In this document: positions 41,722 through 54,405 of the stretch, in pieces
How positions within the stretch are numbered: position 1 is the stretch's first letter
How the letters are laid out: each line of letters opens with the position of its first letter
Assembly (NCBI GenBank): GCA_947179485.1
Contig: OX359250.1
Coordinates: 8,165,873 to 8,229,872, forward strand
DNA length: 64,000 nucleotides
Origin: Allacma fusca
Lineage: Eukaryota; Arthropoda; Collembola; Symphypleona; Sminthuridae
Direction of reading: 5' to 3'
Notes under the pieces: generated by a model
What the model saw: only the letters and a program-made list of their open reading frames with translations
Told to the model about the DNA's origin: nothing
The model's database searches: none
Translations under genes and position numbers: made by a program

Positions 41722-41975
41722 CAGAGCTCAGTTCAAGTCAAGGTATTTTGGATAACTTGACTTGAACTTGATAAATTGTCTAAATGAGATATCCTCACTT
41801 GTACTTGATGAATCAAGTTTCTCAAGCAACTTGAGTATTCAAGTACACGATTTTCAAGTTCATTTGGTAGAACTTCAACTTGATTAGACCTTGACGTTCA
41901 AGTTGGACACATAACTTGACTTGAACGTGAACTTGAACTTGTACTTGAACTTGATTATTCAAGTATTTTTTTCGT
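41722..41975. repeat. TCAAGT/ACTTGA element end (A)
   Basis: Starts CAGAGCTCAGTTCAAGTCAA and runs 250 bp as overlapping TCAAGT and ACTTGA motifs. The segment at 46215-46479 is its inverted partner over the whole length. The 8-bp flanks of the pair do not match, so they are not simply the two ends of one insertion. Complete relatives lie at 48601-49859 and 58494-59801. Confidence 0.75.
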
Positions 41976-42394
41976 AAATGAGTAAACCGTACTAGAAATT
42001 GCGTCCACAATTATTACAGCTGATAATAGTTATTAGGATAAACTAAACGGCATGCGGACGATATTCTTTACTTAAAAATTGCTAAAAAGTTTAAAATACA
42101 TGATCAAATAAATGTAACCATTGTAGTCTAATTTACTAAATTCTATAGCTAGCAGGTTAGAAATCATTTTATTGGCCTGTTCACATTGAATTGCACTCGT
42201 TTGGTGAGTTTAACCAGCAATTATAATCATGAATATTTGTCATCGTTAATACTGTTTAACCAATATTTATTTATAAGATTGTTTGTTGTTCATGTGCGCC
42301 ATCACCTTTAATATCAGCAAAAATCATTCCTACAAGGAATAATAAATTGCTCTTGAACTTCTTCTCAGAAGAGGTGAACTAAACAATCACTTCA

Positions 42395-42960
42395 TCTCTA
42401 TATTACTGGCCACTTCTGAGGGATCTGTTAATTTAAATCTTGGCGCGCTCATTTCACTATAAAGCAAGCTAATACGTATGTAGTATACAACTTGACTATA
42501 TAGCCAAGCAAGTCGGTGGTATACACACAGCAAGCAAGTCGAGAAGCACAAGCACAGCGAGCTGAGCGAGCTGAAACTCTGTTGCAGAGGAGACATTTTT
42601 CAGCTCGCTGTGCTTCTCGGTTAAAATAGCTTGCTTGCTGTGTATATACCACCGACTGCTGGCCTAATTCTTCGATATATAGTGAAGTTGTATACTACAT
42701 AGACATGCTATCAGCGCAGCAAGCGAGCAAGCTTTAAATTACCACTCACCGACTTTCCTTTCCTGCATCATAGCATGCATCACATAATCGCACTCAAATA
42801 GGTTCGGCTTATTGCTGTATAGTATACACTATACACCACCGGCTTATATAGTACTATATAGCTAAGTAGCCGAAGCCGAAGCCAGCCAGCCGAAGCTTCT
42901 ATCGAGTCGAAACTCGACACCACTCTCCTGCTTCGCTCTTCATTTTCAACGAGAATTTCC
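42395..42960. repeat. palindrome-rich dispersed repeat (GGCGCGCTCATT family)
   Basis: Contains CTTGGCGCGCTCATTTCACT, an inverted pair of AGAAGCACAGCGAGCTGA-like segments around 42535-42620, and TATATACCACCGACT. Parts recur at 53205-53480 and 54836-55010, always with GGCGCGCTCATT next to an ACTATATAG-like TATA stretch. Ends not defined. Confidence 0.65.
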
Positions 42961-43200
42961 AATAGTGTGGACTTTCCTGGATATGGTTGAACTTTCATGT
43001 TCGGATTTACGGATATTTTTACACTTGCTTTGGGAATTGTTTGGACATTTCTCCGGATATAGTTGGATTTTTGTGTGTTTAGGCATTGTGGGGACTTTTC
43101 CTAGGATATTGTTGGGCTTTTATTTTATTATTATTTGGATTTACCCAATTTTAAACATCTTTTAGACGTGGTTTTTACCCATTGGTAGAAAAGAAGGGTG
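42880..43200. repeat. foldback arm B
   Basis: Inverted and roughly 85 percent similar by eye to 46990-47290. Both copies contain GGATTTACGGATATTTTTAC and GCTTTGGGAATTGTTTGGA, and both lead into the same minisatellite. Together with it they form long inverted arms about 3 kb apart. Confidence 0.7.
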
Positions 43201-43830
43201 GAAAGGAGTAGTGACCCATTGGTTTAACCAAGGGTGGAAAGGAGAGGTGACCCAATTGGTTTAACCAAGGGTGGAAAGGAGAGGTGACCCAATTGGTTTA
43301 ACCAAGGGTGGAAAGGAGAGGTGACCCAATTGGTTTAACCAAGGGTGGAAAGGAGAGGTGACCCAATTGGTTTAACCAAGGGTGGAAAGGAGAGGTGACC
43401 CAATTGGTTTAACCAAGGGTGGAAAGGAGAGGTGACCCAATTGGTTTAACCAAGGGTGGAAAGGAGAGGTGACCCAATTGGTTTAACCAAGGGTGGAAAG
43501 GAGAGGTGACCCAATTGGTTTAACCAAGGGTGGAAAGGAGAGGTGACCCAATTGGTTTAACCAAGGGTGGAAAGGAGAGGTGACCCAATTGGTTTAACCA
43601 AGGGTGGAAAGGAGAGGTGACCCATTGGTTTAACCAAGGGTGGAAAGGAGAGGTGACCCATTGGTTTAACCAAGGGTGGAAAGGAGAGGTGACCCATTGG
43701 TTTAACCAAGGGTGGAAAGGAGAGGTGACCCATTGGTTTAACCAAGGGTGGAAAGGAGAGGTGACCCATTGGTTTAACCAAGGGTGGAAAGGAGAGGTGA
43801 CCCATTGGTTTAACCAAGGGTGGATCTACG
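43200..43830 (+). repeat. 36/37-bp minisatellite, ~17 copies
   Basis: Unit GGTGACCCAATTGGTTTAAC then CAAGGGTGGAAAGGAGA. The first ten or so units are 37 bp (CCCAATTGG); from about 43617 all are 36 bp (CCCATTGG), which keeps reading frames open and gives the repeat THWFNQGWKGEV. These frames are not genes. A few diverged units remain in the inverted arm at 46848-47010. Confidence 0.92.
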
Positions 43831-44064
43831 GGTCAAACATGGGGCATGGGCAGGGCCTTGGTGGGAAGTTCCCAAGTGCGCTCAACCATGATATATTGCT
43901 TGAATTATTCTAATGTGTCAAGTCTTAAATCTCATTATACTCATGCATATTCTAGAGTATATGTAAGGGTATCTCGAACCTATAAGTAATTATCCCTGCT
44001 GAGCAGGGCTTTCTACTAGTTTTTATAATGGAACAAGAACCCCGAGTGTCAAGAACATTCTTAT

Positions 44065-45896
44065 CAGGCACTCCGGAATAAGGGGGGACAGGAGGGTCAC
44101 TGTCCCTCCCAAAAAATGTCAGGGAGGGACAGGCTATACTGCTGTCCCCCCACTTTTAAGAATCAAATTAACCTTTTCTTAACTTTTTGAAGTCAAATTT
44201 TCTATGAAGCTTCATGTTTTTTTAAAAATCCTCCACAAACTGCTGTTAGTTGTTTTTTAAAACTCCCAACAAACTACCTCTTCTAAACAAAATTGTTTAC
44301 TCAAATGATAAATATATTTTCCATCCTGGTATATGCATGCATGTGAAGATCGGCTCATCTAGGTAATTACCAAAATTGAATAGTGAAAGTAGTGGGTCAT
44401 ACTGCAGTCAACATTAGATTTTTTAAAGCTACCGTTTTCATCCTTGATAATGATTTTGAACTTATTCAAACGATTTTATGCCAGTATTGCAATACTTTCA
44501 GGGTTGAAATTGTGTGATAGCGTGATTATTCAAATAGTAACTTAGGTATTCAACGCAACGCAGCCCATAAAAAAATTTGAGGATATTTTTCTATCCAACA
44601 TTCTTTACTATTGCTAAATTTGGAATATTATTTCCCGTTCGTATGCCGAACATATTGACCTCCCCTTGCCAGATTGATCCAGGCCAAAATCTTGACCTGG
44701 ATCAAAAGTTTGAACAATTTGAAACTTTTACTTTGTATGTATGTATGTATGTATGTTTATTGTGTTTCTGAGTCTGCTCATACACAAAAGTACACTTATA
44801 ATTTTACAATAATTGTCACAATAATTGTAAATTGTCACAATTTTTCTTCTTTTCAGTATCCTTTTCAGTTATTTCTTGAGGTTTTTTGTAATTATAGCAC
44901 GGATGTCCAGACACATATAATAAAGGTTGCTTAGTACAATTGGGTTAGAACTACACAACAGATTTTCGAGAGTTCTTTCTGAGGTTTCATGTTCTTGCCT
45001 TAAATTGTGCTTGACCCTTAAGTTTTGTAGTTTGGAACAATCTACAATTAAATGTTGTATCGAGGTTTGGGGATGTTTACATAGTAAGCATGCCTTATTC
45101 GGTATAATTTCTATTGTATTCTGTTTCCAAGTAAATTTAGCTTCTAATGGGTTTGATAATCGTAATTGAGCAATTAGTCTTATTTTGTACATAGGTAGGT
45201 TACAAGTGAGATACCCTGGAGCTGATGTAGCCTTTAACAGATATTTATACCTCGGGTTCTGTTGAGAGATCATTATTTTATCTAGGTCTTCTAGGTAGGA
45301 TTTCATAATTGTGGCTTGAATAATGGAGTCATAATTTTTCTCAATCCAATCTGGTGTAATTTCTTCCCAGTTTACAAAAAAGTCTAGTTCTTCTAACTTC
45401 TCTTTGAAACTTTTACTTTGAATTTCGTTCCAAATTCATGCCAGACCAATAAATCTGTTCCAAAATGTCGGACCAGACAGATAATACCATTCCGGTATTA
45501 CGAACTGAACCGAAAATTTGCTAGGAGCAATTTATAAACTCAATAGGTTTTAGCGCGCCAATATTATTGAAAAGAGTACAACTGAGTATTAAAACGTCAC
45601 ACAAGGAGTTTGTTTCGGGATATTAAAAATTAAAATGAAATATTGTTGTTTGGTGAAACATTTACGTCAAAAAAACAGATCTAGAGGAATGGTTCTACAC
45701 ATTTGGACCATATCAGACCAAAAATGAAAGAACAGATTGAACCATTCCCGGAAATAGATCGAGAAATCAATTCTTTGATACCTCTATTTGAAATCAGTAA
45801 AATTTTGATAGCATTTAGTGTGTGTAAGAAAATGTAACGAAAACTAATTTTAAAATATTGTCCCCCCCCACTTTTTTGGACGTTCCGGAGTGCCTG
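44065..45896. mobile_element. composite hAT-like MITE (CAGGCACTCC family), copy 3, reversed
   Basis: 1832 bp in the opposite orientation to copies 1 and 2, with a perfect 8-bp duplication ATTCTTAT (44057-44064, 45897-45904). This is the clearest proof of element boundaries and duplication length for the family. It contains the same truncated LINE. Confidence 0.93.
44736..45402 (-). mobile_element. 5'-truncated LINE inside MITE, copy 3
   Basis: Same LINE part as at 19464-20130, on the minus strand, with the same 18-bp duplication (44718-44735, 45403-45420). The RT C-terminal frame is at 44869-45306. Confidence 0.87.
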
Positions 45897-46109
45897 ATTC
45901 TTATGAAACAATAAGTCGGGACTTTTAATTATTGAAAGTATGGAAACAGAACGCAAGAATTAAAGTAAGAAGGCGACTTTAATGCCGATGAAATAAAAAC
46001 AAAGATGTTATTATTGTGATGATTCGCATTCAATTTTATTTTTAGTGGGATGCCAAGATGCCACTAATTCCGCTATGCTTACATTGCTTTTCGTAGAAAA
46101 AAATCCAAG

Positions 46110-46479
46110 TTATACTCAAGTTTTATTCAAGTACTTCCATTCAGTGTACTTGAACTTGACTTGATTTTGCTATCAAGTAATAACTTATTAACTTGAACTA
46201 ACTAATTGTTTATTCATTTACGAAAAAATATTTGAATAATCAAGTTCAAGTACAAGTTCCAGTTCACGTTCAAGTCAAGTTATGTATCCAACTTGAACGT
46301 CAAGTACTTATCAAGTTCAAGTTCTATACAATTAACTTGAAAATCGTGTACTTGAATACCTAAGTTGCTTGAGAAACTTGATTCATCAAAAGTGCGGATA
46401 CCTCGATTAGACAATTTTTCAAGTACAAGTCAAGTTCAAGTCAAGTTGTCTGAAATAACTTGACTTGAACGCAGGTCTG
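46110..46479. repeat. TCAAGT/ACTTGA element end (A')
   Basis: Reverse partner of 41722-41975, ending GACTTGAACGCAGGTCTG, with an extra 100 bp of the same motif on its inner side. It lies between the two B arms, giving the crossed order A-B-A'-B'. Confidence 0.75.
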
Positions 46480-46847
46480 TTACTTACTTTTAAAATGAAG
46501 TCAAACTGATTGTGAGCCTCATGCTAATTATAGGAATCAAATAATCGTGGCAAAATGAATAGGGAATCGATTTACTTACGGAGAGAAATTACTATACAAT
46601 TGAATGACTTTTACCTTTATTTGACATATTTAAAATATAAACCAAGGGGATTTTTTAAACGGAAATGAAATCCAAAGAAAGAATCTAGTAGATAGAATAG
46701 CTCGGGAATCAACTGAGAGTTTTGAAATAAAGAAACTCAGAGATTATTATAACTGCACACAGAAAGCTTACAGATTACAATTGTCACAGGCATTTTTCTA
46801 CGAATAGTGTGATTAGAATTTAATTAATCATTGGAGGCCAAACACAG

Positions 46848-47330
46848 GTGAACCAATGGGTCATATCTACGTTCCACCCTTTGTTAAAGCAAATGGGTCA
46901 CCTCTACTTTCCAACCTTAGTTGAACCAATGGGTGGTCACCTTTACTTTCCAGCCTTGGTTAAACCAATGGGTGGTCACCTTTACTTTCCATTCTTGTTT
47001 AAACCAATAGGTAAACATCACGTCTCGAAGCAGTTTTAAAAATGAGTAAATCCAAATAATATCAAAATAAAAGTCTAACAATATAAAAGGAAAAGTTTCC
47101 ACGATACCTAAACACAAACATCCAGAGAAACTTCCAAACAATTCCCAAAGCAAGTGTAAAAATATCCGTAAATCCAAACATCAAAGTTCAACAATTTCCA
47201 GGAAAGTTTACACTATTGAAAATCCTCTTTGAAAATGCAGAGCGATGCAGGAGAGTGTTTTCGAGTTTCGCATCGATTGAATAGAAGCTTCGGTTTGCTT
47301 TATAGACCACCGGTTTACTACGCTATCCTC
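46848..47330. repeat. foldback arm B'
   Basis: Starts with about four diverged units of the 36-bp minisatellite (reverse strand), then matches 42880-43200 in inverted orientation as far as the TGCAGGAGAGTG-like part at about 47250 and the ACCACCGG part at 47310. Only arm B has undergone the large minisatellite expansion. Confidence 0.7.
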
Positions 47331-48600
47331 ATACTATAATTTGATGATGATGATATCGGTGGACGTGGGAACGTTTTAAAATCTTCGCGCTCTACTAAAC
47401 GCGCTTTATAGGTTCGCGAGTGCATATTGCCATAAAGGCTAAGCTTACTGGTATACCACAGCATAATACAGTAGCAAGGCCGGGATATTTTCATGGGTTA
47501 CATTTATAACAATATAAGCAGTGACCACCCGAAAGAGTTATTCTTATGAACATTTTCTCTCGCGTGGCAGTATAAAACCCAATGAAATCGATACTTTATT
47601 GGAATCGGAATTCATGAAAAATATTCGAATACCGATTCCAATACCCTTGGCTTTATTTTAATCCAATTTTGGATACAAATACCTTTGTAAATTTTTTTCC
47701 GATTCCAATATTGACTCGGATACCCGCATTTTTTTAACATAATTACAATTCTAATTCCTATTCGAATACGTATTCTCGTCTCTGCTTATAACATTCTCGT
47801 TTATTCCTTGTAACACGTAAAATTTCAAGAACCTACACGTAATACTATATTAAAGAATAACTAAGTTTCCTCGAGAAGCGTTTTCGGCAGCAAAGGATTT
47901 TTGCTTAAGAAACTCCAAATGGTTTTCATATTTCAGCCGAAAATAAATACCGTAAATAACAAACAAATAACAAGCTGAATACATGCTTGTTTGTCAGAGA
48001 ATTTCTTTCTTGTGTTTAAGTGACTGCTTGAACCATCTTATGAACCTCCACAAGCAGTTAAATCAGCGATATTCTCCCTTTTCTCACTCATAACAAATAA
48101 CGTTGATTAAACTAATGTATTATTTTAACGTAATATAGATTGTGTATGAACTAGACTGCAGGAGCTTCGCGTTGGAAAAGCTTCAGCAGCGAGGTGCAGT
48201 GTCTTTTGTTCATTAAAGCTACCAGTGGATTCCCGCAATTTACTACAAAGCCTTTCCCAACACGCATGTTTAACTCGTTCAGAAATTTGTTAGTTGAACT
48301 GAAGTTGAAATTGAATGTTCAACTAATACTTGGTTTCAAATTGAAGTTGACTTGAAATTGTAAGTTGCAACTACATACTACTTGAAGTTGTGAGGAGTCT
48401 AGTGGCTAATTAAGCCAATAAACTGCGTCGGTGCTTTTACTCCACCGTCGCAGACGGTGATCCGATATTTGATAACATAATTTGACGATGATGAAAATTA
48501 AGTCTTCTCTCCTCTTAAAGGGTAAAACCTTCTACTGGTTTGCGATTGAGAGTAACAATTACCTTAAAGGATAACTACCCGGTTTATTTATGGTATGCAG
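47331..48600. other. non-coding with remnant repeat tracts
   Basis: Contains a GATTCCAATAC-type tract at 47585-47784 that ends TACGTATTCTCGTCTCTG, a likely lone hAT-type right end. It also has a TTGAAGTTG-type tract at 48285-48390 and a CTGCGTCGGTG site at 48430 shared with the element at 39378. No gene seen. Confidence 0.45.
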
Positions 48601-49859
48601 CAGTGCTGCGATCGGGTCAAGTAATTTCAAAACTTGACTATGAACTTGACTTGACCACGAAACTTCAAGTAATTTTCAAGACACAACCTGAACTTGATAA
48701 CTCGCGTTCGTGTAATTACTTGACTTGTCAAGTTTAAGTAATCAAGTAACTTTTGTAAGACCCGAACTTGATCAAGTAATTAAAGTTCCAAACTTGACTT
48801 GAACGCGACTTGACCATAACTTGAACGCGACTTGAACTTGATAATTCAAGTTAAGTATCACAAAAAATAAAACATGGCCACAATAACTTGTCGAACTGGC
48901 ATCGGCAAATTATTTCCTTCAGACTGAAAATCAAAACACATTCAGAAAACAATTTTACTACCATTTTTTATTTAAAACCATTCGAGGACATCTTTGAGTG
49001 TATACTGAATACAGTAAAAGTCCGATATAACTAACTATACAATTTATAAAGAAATTTCCCTTAAAAAACGTCTAAAGCAATGTATAAATGAAAGTTGGGG
49101 TCATACAAATGCATCCTTGATATCGATACATTCCTTATAAGCCGAGCCCTTATAACGGACTTTCACTGACGAGTTTTACATGGTGTCAAGATTTATTTAA
49201 TGTTCATTTATAGTTACATATACCTAATACCTATTTGAGTATTACCAGAACTCTTAATTTAATATTTCATAAACTAGTACTTATTTATTAAACGCTCTTT
49301 GTAAAGGCCATCCAAGCTCATTTTATATTGGAATTTATTTACACAAGTTGAAACTAGAATAATTCTAAGCAATAATATGATTATCAAGATAATTCTTTCA
49401 TTTCATGGAGCGGCTGCTGCAACAACTAACAATGAACAACGTCTGGTAAACAAGACCTTTAATAAAACGGACTCTGATTTTGAATGTTGTCCTTTGATTT
49501 ATGACATAAGCAAACAAAATACCCTAAACATGACATGAAATTGGATTGTGATTTTGAAATTTGCTTCCGTCCTTTATGGCATGCGCAATCTAAAATTACT
49601 TGAACTTGACCATGAAATCTCGAGTTCATGGTCACGTTTTTTGTTTCCATTACTTGACCCTGAACTTGACTTGAGGTTCAAGTAAATTTCCCTTACTTGT
49701 ACTTGAACCTGACTTGTCTTAAAATGGCATGGTCAAGCCGAGTACGTACTTGAACTTGACCCGAAAGATTCAAGTAAAATAGTTGGCCTACTTGAACTCG
49801 ACCCGAACTTGAACTTGACTTGAAAACTCAAGTATTACTTGAACTTGTCCGCAGCACTG
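48601..49859. mobile_element. hAT-like MITE with TCAAGT/ACTTGA arrays
   Basis: 1259 bp, termini CAGTGCTGCG and CCGCAGCACTG, with a perfect 8-bp duplication GTATGCAG (48593-48600, 49860-49867). About 250 bp at each end is TCAAGT/ACTTGA array. The core contains the small inverted-repeat element at 49012-49168. Confidence 0.92.
49012..49168. mobile_element. 157-bp MITE, pogo/Tigger-like termini
   Basis: CAGTAAAAGTCCGATATAA and TTATAACGGACTTTCACTG are complementary at 17 of 19 positions. Such CAGT-AAAAGTCC...TATAAC ends recall pogo/Tigger-type elements. TA is present on the left flank but not cleanly on the right. It is nested in the MITE at 48601-49859. A lone related start (ACAGTAAAACCTGTATATAA) is at 50013. 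Confidence 0.65.
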
Positions 49860-49867
49860 GTATGCAG

Positions 49868-52324
49868 TATGCATGTGTTTACAATTATATTATTAAATTT
49901 TTCATTGGTGAAGCCGAAATCTGCTTAGGAATGTCATTTTCTGCATCATTTTGTCTAGAATATTTTGATACTAGCCGAACAAACCATTAGTCCTTTCTCT
50001 GTTAATGTTTATACAGTAAAACCTGTATATAATGGCCCCAAACTCCAAACATTAACCTAGTTCAAGGAAGTAAACATTAGCAACTCAAGATCTGAAATCT
50101 GAAATCTCTATCAAAGAATTTCAATTAAAAGAAAGCGGCAACGGAGATTTTGTAAAAAATATTAAGACTAGGACGTAAAAGGTTTGGTAACGTGACAAAT
50201 TATTAGAGTTCAGAAAATCCGGAAACTGTTTGTTCTTTGACCATTCTCCTATTCAATTATTTTGAATAGCCAAAATGGTTCCAAGAAGACACGCTCCTTT
50301 CCATAATTTTTTATCAAGCTACTATTACACAGAAAAAAAATTAGTGCAAAAGGAGAGTTCGAAAATTTATGCAATAGTCGAAACAGAGGCCATTAAAAAG
50401 CGTATTTTCAACCTAATGGTGCTCTTGTTGCCCTAAACGCATCTGGAATACATTAAGGACTGACTGAGACTTTTGCTAAGGACTTTAACTAGGACAGACT
50501 GATAGGGACTGATACGCCGATACTATAAGACTGAATGGACTGACTGATAGAATGCTACTTGGGACTGTTAAAGGACTGTGACTGATAAAACCAAAGACTG
50601 CATAGCCTTGCTGCGCAGTCAGCTATTTGTTAACCACTGAACCAACAAACCAGTGATGTATACTCTTGGACTTACTCAGAAGAAATGCTACATATGACTG
50701 ACCGAAGACTTATTAAATGGCAAATTTAAGGAGACTGCAACTAACTAGAACTGAACCGAATATTCTGGAGGACTGACTGAGACTTATGAAACTACATGTA
50801 ATTAATGTAGTTCGACTCGGATTAGGTCTTCCAAGTGCCTCGTTGCGATCAACGGAGGCACTATGACATATTACTATGCCAACGTTCTGCCTGCATGCTT
50901 GCCATCGCTTCAAAGTCAGAGGTTTCACGTTCGTTTCATGTTTGAAACCGCATCGTTAAATAAGTTTACTTTTAAGTCATCATACTGTGCTTTCTGTTCG
51001 TTTTTAATTCTGGTTTTTGGCAGTTGCATTAAGATTAGTTTACATATTACTTGTAACCACTTAAAGTGCTAGTTTTTGATGAAGTGGAAGTCACCGGGAC
51101 CACATCATCAATTTAAAACGGACGAAAATCATATGTAAGTATACATTTGGGAAAATACGAGCTGCTATTTTGAGCAATTCAAGCACTCAAGTACTTATTT
51201 AAGTATACGCCGTTGGTGAAGAGGTTAGTAAAAACAATGTGACCCATTTTTCAATTGCAGAGGGCTGTATCTTTAACAATTTTGCCTTTACGAAAAAATA
51301 CACGTGGACCACTTCGCTTTTAATCGAAAATGTAACTGGACCATTTTGTTTATATTAGCTAATTGAATGCACTCCTCTAGAATTTTAGCACTAACAATAA
51401 TATTTTGAAGGAACAATGACGAGGGCATGCCTACTCAATTCCTGCAAATTCCAAAAAAAGTATGTAAGACCCAGAATACATTGTGTAAGCGTGAGCGATA
51501 GCGTTACGTACTTTTGTAAATTGTATTACATAATTTTGAAAATAGATAATATTCATTTATTATTATTGATTTCCCTTTACTTAAAAGCAAAACAAGCTCC
51601 AGGCAATAATTTAGATACAGAACTTCCGCGGTTCACCAAGTCTCATAAAAGCAGGTAATCTTAATTATCTTAGAGTACTTAAGTAATCCATTGGAACCCT
51701 AAGAAAATTTTGGGGCACTGAGAATTTATTTATAATTGTTTGGCCTTGTTGTCTCCCTCTGCCTCTTTGTGCTAGGGATAGATTAAAGTCTGCAAGCACT
51801 CTCCCTCGTCATCAATAAAGCGACACGTTGCGGATTGTTCTCGCCCTCACCCTCCTGAGGTGCTAATTTTAAAATTCACCCCTCTCCCTCGCCCTCGTGA
51901 GTGCCCTCTTTATTTTATAGTATACGTAAATAAACCTCCATACAATTTTCTACAATCTCTGTGCTTTCAAAAAACATGTTCACGGATTCTTGGTAAAAAT
52001 ATGACAGTTTCAAAATGTACACTTCTCATTGTTAAATTTCACTTTGGAAGCAGAGTTGCTGCAACTTTGTTTATTGTTAATGTCTTGCTTGGTCCTGTCC
52101 ACAATCCTGGAGTGTATTAAGTAGCACTCTGAAACTGAAAAGCCCATCCAAGCCACAACAAACGATAGCAAAATATTTTGTTAAGTGGCGAGGTTGTAAA
52201 TAATTGCTAATTTAGAAATAGTCGATATTTTTGAATTTGCGTCTTGTTTCTGACCCCAGCAACCTTGGATAAAATTAAACTTTAAGTACTGATAAGTATC
52301 TTCTTTAATTTATCGTTTTAATCT
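49868..52324. other. no gene seen; GACTGA and CCTCGCCCTC tracts
   Basis: Contains GACTGACTGAGACT-type arrays at 50454-50790, probably another MITE-type subterminal tract, and a CCTCGCCCTCAC tract at 51830-51912 related to the element at 35901. Other short frames lack recognised domains or splice context. Confidence 0.45.
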
Positions 52325-52558
52325 TTTTTTAATCGTTTGAATATACCCGGGTAGTCCCAGGTACTCTTAATATATACCCGGGTACAAAAACCTTTTTGCA
52401 TACATTTTGGATGCAGGTACGTTTCAGGTATAGGTACTCCCTATTTAGATTGGGAACAGGTACAGGTTCAGGTAAAGTGAAACTGTGTATTCAGGTACAG
52501 ATAAACATTTATGTACCCAAATTCAGGTACAACATTTTTGTACCCATGCGGGGCACTG
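52325..52558. repeat. GTACCC-type MITE fragment, right end kept
   Basis: About 230 bp of GGTAC-rich motifs ending GTACCCATGCGGGGCACTG, a terminus of the GTACCC type. No left terminus or target duplication found. Confidence 0.55.
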
Positions 52559-52792
52559 ATTCTAAATCAGCAAAAAGCTCCAACTTTGGTTCACGCCCTT
52601 GACGTGCAAACGTTTAACCTAGAAGCTTACACAGGCCAATGAAGTTTTTGGAAAATCTGCGACGTTTACTTGTTGGATTACTGTGCATGAAGCTGGCGCT
52701 GTGGGATTGCCTTGACACAGAAAAATGTACTACGTAAAATTTTCTCTCCTAATTTGATAAAGGTTCCGGTAAGTAAAAATCATGAGGGATTA

Positions 52793-52968
52793 TATGTGCC
52801 CTCTGCCTCGCCCTCTTTCGTTCACATCCCCTCCATTGGTCCTCTCCCTCATGTTCATGAGGGCTCCTGAAATAAACGTGTACTCACCCTCACCCTTGCA
52901 TTTTGTGAGGGCGTGGACGAGGGAGAGGGCGAGGCATCCCTCAATCCCTCGTGAGGGTGCCCATGTAG
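52793..52968. repeat. CCTCGCCCTC/GAGGGCGAGG tract
   Basis: Same subterminal motif as in the element at 35901-37862, ending GTGAGGGTGCCCATGTAGGG. Probably the right end of a second member whose left end is degenerate, perhaps near 51830. Confidence 0.5.
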
Positions 52969-53002
52969 GGTGACGTCTCGAAAATTTTCAAACTTCGCGC
53001 CA

Positions 53003-53480
53003 TCTTAAGGATACCTAGGACTGACTAGGACTCATTCGTAGGACTCTTTTTTGGACTGAGATTGACTAGAACTGACCGCATGAGTGCTCATGACTGCCTG
53101 GAATGACTGAATCAAAGGTAGACTGAACTCAACGAGGAGTAAGACTGAAAGAATGAACAAATATACAACACTGCAACAAACTGTGCAGCCTTTCAGAGCC
53201 AGCAATAGCTGGCTGTGCTGTGCTAGTATAGTACTATATAAGCCGGTGGTATATACATACAGCAAACCGAAGCTATTTGAGTGCGATGATGCGATGTAGG
53301 AGAGTTTAGGAGAGTCAGAGAGTGGTAATTTAAAGCTTGGCGCGCTCATTCTACTATATAGAAAACCGCTCTATGTATTATACTACTTTACTGCATATCG
53401 GAAAAAACCGGCAGCTGGTGGTATATACAGCAAGCCAAAGATGCATTTATTCCATCTTGCAAGGATCCACTACAAACAGG
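53003..53480. repeat. GACTGA tract and GGCGCGCTCATT dispersed repeat
   Basis: 53003-53150 is a GACTGA/GACTAG array like that at 50454. 53205-53480 carries AAAGCTTGGCGCGCTCATTC and the TATATACATACAGCAAACCG-like part found also at 42395 and 54836. Orientation and ends are unresolved. Confidence 0.55.
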
Positions 53481-53942
53481 CATATTTTTTTGAATAGGAA
53501 CTGACTTTGCAAGAATTTATATGTAGGATAAGGAACGCATGCAAAATCTAATAAATAAAAGTAGGGATAGGATAGGAAGCCTCCTTCAGAGGAAAAGCAT
53601 AAATAGGAAGGGTAGGAGTTAGCGTGCAAAGCATGAAGTATAAAAGGAAAGGTCTCAATCAAAAATATTTATGTCAGTGTCCGTAATAAACGTGACCTAG
53701 GCGACATTTACAGACAAATGAAAACAGGAACTCCCCGACGATTCTACATGCAATTCCAAAGTTTCTTTTTTGACTTTTAGGCATAGGTATAGGGAAAAGG
53801 AATACGTTTTTTATGTCAAAGGAACCTATATAGGAATATAGGAAGGCAGAGTTGTCCACGATTTTAGAATATGTGCATATATGTAGGGCTCGAGGCTGAC
53901 ATTTGGACTAGATATAGGATATATGTACGAGAGTATTAAGAT

Positions 53943-54340
53943 TAATGTTAGTCACACTCCCAGTTCGTCAGTCCCACTCCCGATCAGTCCCAGAAGCGCT
54001 GTGATACACTCACTCCACTCATTCCTATGCTATCTACAGTGTGAGTCCAACTCAGTCTCAGTCCCAATGAAACTCTGTGGTCAAACTCCAACTCAGTCCC
54101 CAAGGATACAAAATGGCGCTAATTTTCATCCTTGGGCATTAACATATGGCGCGAAAATTTAAAAATGCCTAATATTGTACGCGCATCAGTCCCGCTCAGT
54201 CCATGCACTTGAATCAGTTCATTCCGTCAGTCCCACTCAGTCTCAGTCCCAACCGTTTTCATACATATCACTCCAATCCCACTCCACTCCCTATGTTTTC
54301 GCTCAGTCCCAAAGAGCTGAGTCCCGTTTGACTAACATTA
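53943..54340. mobile_element. MITE with TAATGTTAG ends and AGTCCC arrays, member 1
   Basis: 398 bp, termini TAATGTTAGTCACAC and GTTTGACTAACATTA, with a perfect 8-bp duplication ATTAAGAT (53935-53942, 54341-54348). The interior repeats CAGTCCCACTCC-like motifs. TAATG fits the hAT YARNG rule. A sister lies only 65 bp away. Confidence 0.85.
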
Positions 54341-54405
54341 ATTAAGATATCATTTAAAGGAAGAATGTATGTATTGTGATTCAATTATGCACCTTTCCAG
54401 CAGGG

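Noticed and set aside
43200-43830. CRISPR-like direct repeats
   Set aside because: Contiguous tandem units with no unique spacers, in a eukaryotic context.
43557-43913. Repeat protein THWFNQGWKGEV and its antisense frame
   Set aside because: 36-bp minisatellite units are a multiple of three; neighbouring 37-bp units break the frame, and there is no start or splice context.
41722-46479. A and A' as the two ends of one 4.8-kb hAT element
   Set aside because: Their outer 8-bp flanks (CCAAAAAT and TTACTTAC) do not match, and the B arms cross the interval.
47585-47784. Complete MITE with GATTCCAATAC arrays
   Set aside because: Only the right end, CGTATTCTCGTCTCTG, is convincing; no left terminus with a matching duplication was found.
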